DNA from: Flagellimonas sp. HMM57
GTDB lineage: Bacteria > Bacteroidota > Bacteroidia > Flavobacteriales > Flavobacteriaceae
NCBI RefSeq assembly: GCF_021390175.1
Contig: NZ_CP090004.1
Coordinates: 1,178,001-1,242,000 of the forward strand
Reading direction: 5' to 3'
Length of the DNA stretch: 64,000 nt
Position numbers and translations under genes: made by a program. Shown piece after piece: positions 19,211-26,624 of this stretch (position 1 is its first letter; each line of letters starts with the position of its first letter). The notes beneath the pieces are model-generated. The model was not told the DNA's origin. It saw only the letters and a list, made by a program, of their open reading frames with translations, and did no database searches.

Positions 19211-20170
19211 ATGAAGAAAAACATTATAAGATTGTGCATACTATCCATCATGGTATGTTTCTCCTGTAGAAGAGAAGAAAATATTAAGGACGTTTCATTA
19301 GAAAACAAGGCGGTACAACCCGAGACAACAAATCAAACTATTCCCATTGATATGTTGATTGCAAATCTTGAGGATTCAAAAGACAATCAAGTTATTGTAG
19401 TGGCCCATAGGGGTGATTGGAGGAATGCACCCGAAAACTCCTTACAAGCTATTGATAATTGTATCAAAATGGGTGTTGATATGGTAGAAATCGATATCAG
19501 GGAAACCGAGGACGGCCAATTGGTCTTAATGCATGACGAGACTATCGACAGAACCACTACGGGCACAGGTAAAGTTTCGGAAGTAACCTGGGAATATCTG
19601 CAAACGTTGCAATTACGCGATGGTATAGGTCACGAAACGCCCCATAAGATTCCGACTTTGGAAGAAGCATTGCTCCTGAGCAAAGATAAAGTCTTGGTAA
19701 ACCTTGATAAAAGCTATCCCATTTTTGACAAGTGTTTTGAGGTTATTGAAAAAACAGGAACACAAGCGCAAGTAGTCATCAAAGGTGCCATACCCTACGA
19801 ACAGGTAAAAGAAGAGTTTGGAGCTTATCTTAACAAGGTATTTTTTATGCCCATCGTACGATTACAAAAACCAAACGCTAAAGGTATCGTGGATAAATAT
19901 CTTGATAGCTTACGCCCAGTAGCCTTTGAATTTACAGTACCACAGGACACTATAAGAATGATTGGGTATTTTGATGACATCAGGAAAAAAGGGTCTTCTG
20001 TATGGGTCAACTCGTTATGGCCACCGCATAATGGTGGACATGATGATGAAAAAGCAGCTTTAAATCCTTCAGTATACGACTGGTTCATCAAAAACAATAT
20101 CGATATTATCCAGACAGATAGACCTCAGTTGCTGTTGGATTATTTAAGGAGCAAAGGGCTACACCGTTAA
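19211..20170 (+). CDS. Glycerophosphodiester phosphodiesterase family lipoprotein
   Basis: I placed the start at the ATG 19211. A longer in-frame TTG at 19169 would run through the terminator hairpin. The 319-residue product has a lipoprotein signal (VCFSC, Cys19). The GDPD fold shows VAHRGDWRNAPENS (catalytic His and Arg), MVEIDIRETEDG (metal-binding Glu and Asp) and LMHDETIDRTTTG (second catalytic His). GDPDs hydrolyse glycerophosphodiesters to glycerol 3-phosphate and an alcohol. It sits behind SusCD, so it probably acts at the surface or in the periplasm on imported material. The next gene is a close paralogue, 12 bp downstream. Confidence 0.92.
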   Translation: MKKNIIRLCILSIMVCFSCRREENIKDVSLENKAVQPETTNQTIPIDMLIANLEDSKDNQVIVVAHRGDWRNAPENSLQAIDNCIKMGVDMVEIDIRETEDGQLVLMHDETIDRTTTGTGKVSEVTWEYLQTLQLRDGIGHETPHKIPTLEEALLLSKDKVLVNLDKSYPIFDKCFEVIEKTGTQAQVVIKGAIPYEQVKEEFGAYLNKVFFMPIVRLQKPNAKGIVDKYLDSLRPVAFEFTVPQDTIRMIGYFDDIRKKGSSVWVNSLWPPHNGGHDDEKAALNPSVYDWFIKNNIDIIQTDRPQLLLDYLRSKGLHR

Positions 20171-20182
20171 ATTCATTATAGC

Positions 20183-21121
20183 ATGAAAAATCAAAAGAGA
20201 ATATACCTCGTTGGCATACTTCTTTTGGGGTTTTCGCTTCAAGCACAGTTGGATTCTAGCCTATCAGAAAAAAGGGCTGCAACGATTTTGGAACATCTAA
20301 AAAATCCCAAAGAACATTATGTTCTGGCAGTTTCCCATAGAGGTGATTGGAGGTACGCACCAGAGAACAGTTTACCGGCCATTCAAAGGTGCATCGATCT
20401 AGGGGTTGACATTGTTGAGATAGATGTACGATTGACCAAAGATGGACACTTAGTGGCCATGCACGATACAACCGTAGACCGTACAACCAATGGAAAAGGA
20501 AAAGTAAGCGACCTTACACTAAATGAAATAAAGACACTTCGCTTAAAAAACGCATGTGGGGTGAGAGGGTCTAAAATACAAGTACCCACTTTAGGGGAAA
20601 TAATGAATCTTACGAAGGACAGGATAATGGTAAATCTAGATAAGGTAGAGGGAGAAACCGTTAAGGAAGCCTACGAAATCCTAAAAAAAACAGGAACAAT
20701 TGAACAAGCTATTTTTAAGGGACGAGAAACCGTTCAGGTTATGAAAAAGAAGTACGGCAGTCTTATGGATTCCATAATTTATATGCCCATCTTAATTGAT
20801 AATACCCAAAATCCCTCTCAATTCGTTCAAGATTATAATGAAATTCTTTCACCTATTGCATATGAAGTAACTTTTGATTCTGAAAGTTCCGAAAACTTTG
20901 AGCAGATAGCATTTCTGAAAAAAGAAAACATATTTGTGCTCAATATTGCACTATGGGACGCATTGGTAGCAGGCCATACCGATGAATTAAGTTTATTGGA
21001 AGGTCCCGATACTTCATGGGGATGGCTTATTGAAAATGGCGCCAATGGAATCATGACGGACCGGCCCAGTGAACTTTTAGAATACCTAAAGGCGAAAGGA
21101 CTAAGAAATGTGAGACAGTAA
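20183..21121 (+). CDS. Second glycerophosphodiester phosphodiesterase (paralogue)
   Basis: The 312-residue protein has a cleavable signal peptide ending near SLQAQ rather than a lipobox, so it is likely soluble in the periplasm, unlike its lipidated neighbour. It keeps all GDPD motifs: VSHRGDWRYAPENS, IVEIDVRLTKDG, MHDTTVDRTTNG and MVNLDK. The similarity to the preceding gene runs the whole length, indicating tandem duplication followed by a split in location. A clean intrinsic terminator closes the operon. A two-step process, surface then periplasm, on a polymer or a mixture of diesters is plausible. The natural substrate is unknown. Confidence 0.92.
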   Translation: MKNQKRIYLVGILLLGFSLQAQLDSSLSEKRAATILEHLKNPKEHYVLAVSHRGDWRYAPENSLPAIQRCIDLGVDIVEIDVRLTKDGHLVAMHDTTVDRTTNGKGKVSDLTLNEIKTLRLKNACGVRGSKIQVPTLGEIMNLTKDRIMVNLDKVEGETVKEAYEILKKTGTIEQAIFKGRETVQVMKKKYGSLMDSIIYMPILIDNTQNPSQFVQDYNEILSPIAYEVTFDSESSENFEQIAFLKKENIFVLNIALWDALVAGHTDELSLLEGPDTSWGWLIENGANGIMTDRPSELLEYLKAKGLRNVRQ

Positions 21122-21170
21122 AGACAAAAATAACATTATCGTCATTAATGTTTTGTTTAAGTAGCGAGAA

Positions 21171-21200
21171 GGCGCAGTCAATTTGGCTGCGTCTTTTTTT
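21171..21200 (+). terminator. Intrinsic terminator of the SusCD-GDPD operon
   Basis: GGCGCAGTC / GGCTGCGTC pairs over 9 bp (two G-T wobbles) with a 5-nt loop and is followed by seven T residues. It lies about 50 bp after the second phosphodiesterase stop codon. Confidence 0.88.
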
Positions 21201-21310
21201 CACTTTGCCCAAAAATTATAGTTGTTGAGTACGTATATTTTTTACAATATCGATGTATCTTTATTTATTCGGCATCCAGTTAAGGATGTCATTCAAAAAG
21301 CTGAAAATAG

Positions 21311-21904
21311 ATGGAGCGGAACGAACTTTATCCTGTCTTTTTAAAAGTGAACGATTTAAAGGTCTTAATAGTAGGTGGTGGTAATGTGGCAGAAGAAAAG
21401 CTTACCTTTCTATTAAAATCCAGTCCCAATGCCAAGGTTGAAATGATTTCTCCAATGTACAGAAAAGATACCATTGCACTGGCAGATAAACATGCAGTAA
21501 AAATGTATAAGGGCAAATACAAAAAAAAGTATTTGAAGAAAAAGCATATCGTAGTAGCGACCACTGATGTACCTGCGGTAAACGAAAAAGTATACCATCA
21601 CTGTAGAAAGCGCTCCATTCTGGTCAATGTTGCGGACAATCCTCCTTTTTGTGATTTTTATATGGGAGGTATTGTTACAAAAGGTAATGTAAAAGTGGCT
21701 ATTTCCACAAATGGAAAATCCCCTACTACGGCAAAACGTCTGCGTCAATATTTTGAAGATGTAATTCCCGAAAACATTGACGACCTAGTAAAAAACCTCA
21801 ACGAATACCGAAAAACCATCAAAGGGGATTTTGAGGAAAAAGTAGAGACACTCAACGAGTTCACTAAAGGATTGGTCAACAAAAAAGAAAAAGATGAAAA
21901 TTAG
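21311..21904 (+). CDS. Precorrin-2 dehydrogenase / sirohydrochlorin ferrochelatase-type protein
   Basis: This 197-residue cytoplasmic enzyme matches the Met8p/CysG N-terminal family. It has a Rossmann NAD site (VLIVGGGNVAEEK, about 18-30), the segment NVADNPPFCDFY and the helical-domain motif STNGKSPTTAKRLR. It oxidises precorrin-2 to sirohydrochlorin and may insert iron, completing siroheme for sulfite or nitrite reductase. No methyltransferase domain is fused, so it is the stand-alone form. The following gene overlaps its end by 11 bp. A TauE/SafE exporter lies 1.5 kb on, consistent with a sulfur-assimilation neighbourhood, although no sulfite reductase is in the window. Confidence 0.92.
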   Translation: MERNELYPVFLKVNDLKVLIVGGGNVAEEKLTFLLKSSPNAKVEMISPMYRKDTIALADKHAVKMYKGKYKKKYLKKKHIVVATTDVPAVNEKVYHHCRKRSILVNVADNPPFCDFYMGGIVTKGNVKVAISTNGKSPTTAKRLRQYFEDVIPENIDDLVKNLNEYRKTIKGDFEEKVETLNEFTKGLVNKKEKDEN

Positions 21905-22268
21905 GATCAAAGGAAATTCGGTACGCCTTCGATTGACAAAAACCGAAGTAGAAGCGTTCAATGAAGAAGGTAAATATCTGGAAACTGTTCAATTTGCCAA
22001 CAAGACACTTACTTATGTACTTGAAGCAAAAGACAATATTACCTCGCTTGAATCTGATTACCAAGACGATACAATTACCGTATATTTTCCAGAACAAGAA
22101 AAGCATACTTGGGCAACCAGCAACCGTGTCGGCTATAGCAATGAAGTGGATTGGAACGACCCAACCGCACTCTCTATTTTAGTGGAAAAGGATTTTACCT
22201 GTCTGGACAATACCATAGAAGACCAATCGGATAATTATCCTAATCCAAAGTTGAAAAAAGGTAAATAG
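21894..22268 (+). CDS. Small conserved hypothetical protein (DUF7009-like)
   Basis: The 124-residue protein starts MKIRIKGNSVRLRLTKTEV and overlaps the siroheme gene by 11 bp, so the two are translationally coupled. It has no signal peptide or membrane segment and is rich in acidic residues toward the end. I recall this N-terminus from small Bacteroidota proteins listed as DUF7009, but I have not confirmed the family. Coupling to the siroheme enzyme suggests a role in tetrapyrrole or sulfur metabolism. The function is unknown. Confidence 0.75.
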   Translation: MKIRIKGNSVRLRLTKTEVEAFNEEGKYLETVQFANKTLTYVLEAKDNITSLESDYQDDTITVYFPEQEKHTWATSNRVGYSNEVDWNDPTALSILVEKDFTCLDNTIEDQSDNYPNPKLKKGK

Positions 22269-22366
22269 AATATTGTTGAAGACACATCTGCCAATAAGAC
22301 TACTCAAAAAATGCTCGAAGAGTACTTGGTATTATAAACTATAAAAGTGTCAAAGATTAAAGGAAA

Positions 22367-22477
22367 CTAATCCTTTTATTGTCGTTTGTCAAAACTGTCC
22401 TTCTCAATGAACCACACAGTCACGAGTCTATATATAGTGACAAAAACGTACCGTAAAATAGTCTATAAAAGGATTAG
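22367..22477. repeat. 13-bp perfect inverted repeat enclosing 85 bp
   Basis: CTAATCCTTTTAT at 22367-22379 is exactly complementary to ATAAAAGGATTAG at 22465-22477. The element sits between two convergent genes and contains a smaller GTCAC/GTGAC dyad. It could be a small non-autonomous mobile element remnant or a bidirectional 3' structure. No target-site duplication is obvious. Confidence 0.5.
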
Positions 22478-22547
22478 GATTGATAGAAAAAAGCCCATAA
22501 CCCTTGTTTATTATTAGCTTACACTGTTATTGGCCATAGTATCATTT

Positions 22548-23255
22548 TTAATTAAAGCCACCAGTTCCGCAAACTGACAAGAAATCCGTTTCAACAGTTT
22601 TGGTACATGTGTTAGAACCTGATGAAGCATTAACAGTTACTTCTACTTTATCTACCCTCCCACTATGAGGACTGCAGGGTACTGGAATTATAATTTGTGG
22701 AAGGCCATTTGAATTAAGTGATCCGGAATGTGTTGAAATTATTCCAGAATCCCTAGTTACTACAAAAGTGCTATTAGTTATAGACCATCCGGAATTTAGT
22801 GAGGGGACTACATAAAAAACAACATTATCGCTGCCAAACGCATTTAGTTCATATACCCTACCAATAGAACCGCAAGAAATTGGCGTACTGCATCTTAAAA
22901 TTTGTTTACTAAGGTCACAAATACCAGCCGTCACATTAACCGTTCCTCCATTAAAATTGCTTGCTAATTGAAATGTTGCAGTATCAGTTCCTTGTCCGCT
23001 ACTCAATGAGATATTCCCTCCTTCTACCGACCAAGTGATATTCTGGTTATGAACAGCTGAATCGTACGTAAAAACAACCTGGGAACCAGGGTTACCACAG
23101 TCAGGGCCATCTATGGTGCAAGGAGCTCTAGCGATTAAATCAATCGATTCTTCAAATAACTGAATATCTTGATCTTCCGTAATTTCATCATTTACACAAG
23201 AAATGAACGAAAATGCAAATAAAACCAGCAATGATATAAGCACATAATTCTTCAT
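22548..23255 (-). CDS. Orphan lipoprotein with Ig/PKD-like region, function unknown
   Basis: The 235-residue protein has a lipoprotein signal, FSFISC (Cys20), so it should be anchored in a membrane facing the periplasm or outside. The rest is beta-rich and Ser/Thr/Gly/Asn-rich, with a PKD-like stretch (QVVFTYDSAVHNQNITWSV). Its many cysteines (for example CTIDGPDCG and CSTPISCGS) suggest disulfides. I see no catalytic motif. It stands alone between a convergent spacer and a divergent transporter gene, so context gives no function. Confidence 0.75.
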   Translation of the reverse strand: MKNYVLISLLVLFAFSFISCVNDEITEDQDIQLFEESIDLIARAPCTIDGPDCGNPGSQVVFTYDSAVHNQNITWSVEGGNISLSSGQGTDTATFQLASNFNGGTVNVTAGICDLSKQILRCSTPISCGSIGRVYELNAFGSDNVVFYVVPSLNSGWSITNSTFVVTRDSGIISTHSGSLNSNGLPQIIIPVPCSPHSGRVDKVEVTVNASSGSNTCTKTVETDFLSVCGTGGFN

Positions 23256-23449
23256 AATACGAAATTTAAGTTTGAAATAAATTCTTACTTTAAATATAAT
23301 CTATTCACTATTATAATAATGTTAATTTTTAGTTTTTAACTCTGTTTTCATTATTAAAATACGTAGGTGAAAAATAAATCTTTGATAAACCCTATTTTAA
23401 TCCAAAGCTTTTTACATTTGAACTTTTCGTTGCTATTTAAACACGTTCA

Positions 23450-24283
23450 GTGACTCTATCCTTACTATTGATTCTTTTTTTTATAGGTCTGGCCAACGGA
23501 TTCTACTCGGGGCTTATGGGTACAGGTGGAAATATTATATTGATCCCCGCACTTGATTTGGTCTTGGTCTCATTTGGAATAGAGGGTCCGGAATTAGTAA
23601 AATATATCATCGCCCATTCCTTGTTCATAACAGTTTTTAATGGCTTTGCGGTAAGCCTGAAACATTACAGGATGAACAACTTTCATATAAAAGAAGTAGT
23701 GCTTATTGGTTTATTGGCGGTCATTGCGGGCTATTTTGTTTCAGAATTCTTAAAATCAACCCTCTGGTACAAAAAAGTATATTTTGATTCTTTGTTTCTG
23801 GTGTTGGTTTTACTGGTGGCAATACGATTTTTATTCTTTAAGCAATCCGAACATAGTTCCAAAAAACAGCAAGGCATGCAAAAAAGCAAAATCGGTTACG
23901 CCAGCTTGGGTGCCTTAACAGGAATCACATCTGCGCTTTCCGGTTTTGGTGGTGGCATCGTTTTGATTCCAGCCCTGACGGATATTTTTGGTATTTCCAT
24001 CAGAAAGGCGGCATCTATATCGATTGGCGTCGTAATGCTTTTGGCCATAGCAGTTAGTGCAAGTTATTTAAGCATTGACCCTTCAAATACGCTAAAAAAT
24101 AGTTTGCCCTATCAATTTGGTTATATTTCTTTAAGCATATCAATACCTATTTTAGTCGGCGTATTTATAGCAGCACCATTTGGCGTAAAAATAGCACAGC
24201 GAACCTCGGCAGCGCTATTGCGTATAATTTTTGGGATTGTGATGGTGATTTTGTTTGTCAAGACCCTTATCGGGCTTTTTTAA
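23450..24283 (+). CDS. TauE/SafE-family membrane transporter (sulfite exporter-like)
   Basis: The GTG start follows an in-frame TAA at 23438. The 277-residue protein is almost entirely membrane helices in two related halves. The first has FYSGLMGTGGNIILIPAL and the second has ALSGFGGGIVLIPAL, the duplicated motif of the TauE/SafE/DUF81 family. Members move sulfite, sulfoacetate or related small anions out of the cell. The nearby siroheme gene agrees with a sulfur role, but the substrate cannot be read from sequence. Its stop overlaps the end of the convergent carbamoyltransferase gene by 4 bp. Confidence 0.9.
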   Translation: MTLSLLLILFFIGLANGFYSGLMGTGGNIILIPALDLVLVSFGIEGPELVKYIIAHSLFITVFNGFAVSLKHYRMNNFHIKEVVLIGLLAVIAGYFVSEFLKSTLWYKKVYFDSLFLVLVLLVAIRFLFFKQSEHSSKKQQGMQKSKIGYASLGALTGITSALSGFGGGIVLIPALTDIFGISIRKAASISIGVVMLLAIAVSASYLSIDPSNTLKNSLPYQFGYISLSISIPILVGVFIAAPFGVKIAQRTSAALLRIIFGIVMVILFVKTLIGLF

Positions 24284-26085
24284 TCTCCACTTTTTGAAAA
24301 GATTACATCTTCCATAATCAAAATATCCATTTCTGTTTCTTGAAAACAACGCAGTGCATCATGTGGATTGCAAACGATGGGTTCGTCTTTTACGTTGAAA
24401 CTCGTATTGATCAAAAGTCCATAACCTGTTTTTTGTTTGAATGCATTTAAAAGTCTCCAAAATTTTGGGTTAGTAACTTTGGATATCGTTTGTATTCTGG
24501 CCGAATAATCAACATGGGTAACCGCAGGAATATCAGAACGGGTTTGGGAAAGTCTTTCCATTAAGGTGGTTGATTCGCCTATTTCCTTTTTACATCTTTC
24601 AGATTTAATTTTTCGCACCAAAAGCATATAGGGTGATGGTATTTTTAAATCAAAATATTCATGTACATCTTCTTCCAAAACACATGGTGCAAAAGGCCTA
24701 AAGCTTTCCCTAAATTTTATTTTTTCATTGATGCGTTTCTGCATATTAGGATTTCTTGGGTCAGCTAGTATACTTCGGTTGCCCAAAGCTCTGGGTCCAA
24801 ACTCCATCCTACCTTGAAACCATCCCACTATCTTTCCCTCAATCAAAGCATTAACTGTTTTGGTGATTAGTTCATCTTCGCTTTCAAAACATTTATAGGC
24901 GACCTTTTTAATTTTTTGAGCAACGTTAATGATATGGCTTGTCGTAAAAGCAGGTCCTAGAAAAGCGCCATGCATGCTATCTGGCAACTTTACTTCTCTT
25001 TTCTTATTCTCAACGATATGCCAAACCGAAAATGCTGCGCCCAAAGCCCCACCAGCATCACCTGCAGCTGGTTGTATCCAAAGATTTTCAATATTTGGAT
25101 TATCCAATAGTTTCCCATTCGACACTGAATTTAATCCTACGCCACCAGCAATAACCAAATTTGGACAACCTGTAAGTGCTATGGCCGAATTGGCCATTTT
25201 TAGAACAAGTTCCTCCAAAACATGTTGAACCGCGAAAGCGAAATTGGCATGTGATTGATTCAAATCATCTTCAGCATTCCTTCTTGGAAGAGAAAACAGA
25301 TTCAACCACTTAGCATCATTCGTCATTGTCAAATGGGTAGCAAACTTAAAGTATGGCATGTTCAGCAATAGGGAGCCATCCTGTCTTATGTCCACCAAAT
25401 CCGATTCTATTTTGGTAATATACTCCTGTGTTTCTGAGCTTTCGGGATTACCATAAGAAGCCAGCCCCATGACCTTGTACTCTCCCCTATTCACCTTAAA
25501 ACCCAAATAGTAGGTGAACGCCGAGTACAACAATCCCAAAGAGTGCGGAAAGTGTTGTTCGCGTAAAATGTTGATTGTGTTGTTCTCACCTTTGCCCACG
25601 GTTGCAGTTGCCCATTCGCCTACGCCATCCAGGGTAAGTATGGTAGCTATTAAGAATGGACTCGGGAAAAAAGCACTTGCAGCATGCGATAAATGATGTT
25701 CTGTAAAATGCAATGTCACTTTTGGAAAACCCAATTCCTTAAAGTGATTTCTAATGGTTTTCTTAATGAAAAGTTTGCCTTTTAGCCATAAAGGCATAGC
25801 TTTTAAGAAGCTCGGTAGTCCGCTTGGGGCAAAGGCATGGTACGTTTCCAACAGCCGTTCAAACCGCAACAAGGGTTTTTCATAAAAAGCGACCATGAGC
25901 GGTTCACCTTTATGAAGGCCTGCTTCTTCCAGCACATAAGCTATTGCATTGACAGGAAAAGAGGCATCGCCTTTGATTCTTGTAAATCGTTCTTCTTGTG
26001 CAGCAGCTACAATTTTACCATCGATTAGAATTGCTGCGGCACTGTCATGAAAGTATGCGGAAATACCTAAGATAACAGTAGCCAT
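24280..26085 (-). CDS. O-carbamoyltransferase, NodU/TobZ/SxtI family
   Basis: The 601-residue cytoplasmic enzyme has a Kae1/Hsp70-like N-terminal domain (ILGISAYFHDSAAAIL, AAAQEERFTRIKGD, and the metal-binding HHLSHAASAFF with His130 and His134). The C-terminal carbamoyltransferase domain contains GRMEFGPRALGNRSILADPR and LINTSFNVKDEPIV. These enzymes use carbamoyl phosphate and ATP to carbamoylate a hydroxyl group on a sugar or other acceptor. It is the last gene of a four-gene cassette. Its ATG overlaps the upstream SxtJ-like stop as TAATG, indicating tight coupling. The acceptor is unknown; a surface glycan or a secreted small molecule are the main options. Confidence 0.93.
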   Translation of the reverse strand: MATVILGISAYFHDSAAAILIDGKIVAAAQEERFTRIKGDASFPVNAIAYVLEEAGLHKGEPLMVAFYEKPLLRFERLLETYHAFAPSGLPSFLKAMPLWLKGKLFIKKTIRNHFKELGFPKVTLHFTEHHLSHAASAFFPSPFLIATILTLDGVGEWATATVGKGENNTINILREQHFPHSLGLLYSAFTYYLGFKVNRGEYKVMGLASYGNPESSETQEYITKIESDLVDIRQDGSLLLNMPYFKFATHLTMTNDAKWLNLFSLPRRNAEDDLNQSHANFAFAVQHVLEELVLKMANSAIALTGCPNLVIAGGVGLNSVSNGKLLDNPNIENLWIQPAAGDAGGALGAAFSVWHIVENKKREVKLPDSMHGAFLGPAFTTSHIINVAQKIKKVAYKCFESEDELITKTVNALIEGKIVGWFQGRMEFGPRALGNRSILADPRNPNMQKRINEKIKFRESFRPFAPCVLEEDVHEYFDLKIPSPYMLLVRKIKSERCKKEIGESTTLMERLSQTRSDIPAVTHVDYSARIQTISKVTNPKFWRLLNAFKQKTGYGLLINTSFNVKDEPIVCNPHDALRCFQETEMDILIMEDVIFSKSGD

Positions 26086-26465
26086 TAAAAGGTATTTTTC
26101 AAGTCTTGTGGGTTATATAAATGTTCTCTTTTGATGAATACCGATTTTGAGTTTTTCTTAAACTGTTTCAAGTAAAGGTTATCCTTTCCCAACCATCTTC
26201 GTAAAAGCCCTACAGGTATCAATATAAGAACAAATGCCAGCGTCAATAAAATTTTGGTGGAAACGAATCCCAATAGTTTCGCCAGACCGAACCACAGATA
26301 AGCAAATGGATAAAAAATAATAGGAACTAGAAGGCTCAGAAATAAAAGACCCAAGGAAATCCAGATGAATGTTGTTTCATCACGATAAAACAGAAACAAC
26401 GCTAAGAATAGTATCGAAGCTAAAATACCGATTTCCACACATTGTCTTTTAGATATCGGATCCAT
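26085..26465 (-). CDS. SxtJ-like small membrane protein
   Basis: This 126-residue protein has about four hydrophobic segments (for example IGILASILFLALFLFY, ISLGLLFLSLLVPIIFYPFAY and ILLTLAFVLILIPVGLL). A basic, soluble tail ends KSVFIKREHLYNPQDL. Size, topology and the LLRRWLGKD region fit the SxtJ family, which accompanies carbamoyltransferases of the SxtI type in and beyond saxitoxin clusters. Its biochemical role is not established. Coupling on both sides (1-bp overlap downstream, 2-bp gap upstream) argues for a membrane complex with the carbamoyltransferase. Confidence 0.85.
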   Translation of the reverse strand: MDPISKRQCVEIGILASILFLALFLFYRDETTFIWISLGLLFLSLLVPIIFYPFAYLWFGLAKLLGFVSTKILLTLAFVLILIPVGLLRRWLGKDNLYLKQFKKNSKSVFIKREHLYNPQDLKNTF

Positions 26466-26467
26466 TA

Positions 26468-26617
26468 TTAAAACAGGGAATAAATGAACGGTGCCAATGC
26501 CGAGCTTGCGGTCAATACCACTACAATACTGATAAAAAGAAGTACAATCAGCAAGGGAATCAACCAGTACTTTTTGCGTGTTCTAAGAAATAACCAAAAC
26601 TCTTTCACGGTTTCCAT
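26468..26617 (-). CDS. 49-residue DUF5989/SxtK-like membrane protein
   Basis: This short gene encodes METVKEFWLFLRTRKKYWL followed by one membrane helix (IPLLIVLLFISIVVVLT) and the tail SSALAPFIYSLF. The FWLFLRTRKKYWLIP pattern is the hallmark of DUF5989 proteins, which are the size of SxtK. It lies 2 bp before the SxtJ-like gene and 7 bp after the SGNH hydrolase gene. Its length makes it easy to miss, but the operon position and sequence pattern support it strongly. Confidence 0.88.
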   Translation of the reverse strand: METVKEFWLFLRTRKKYWLIPLLIVLLFISIVVVLTASSALAPFIYSLF

Positions 26618-26624
26618 ACATACT

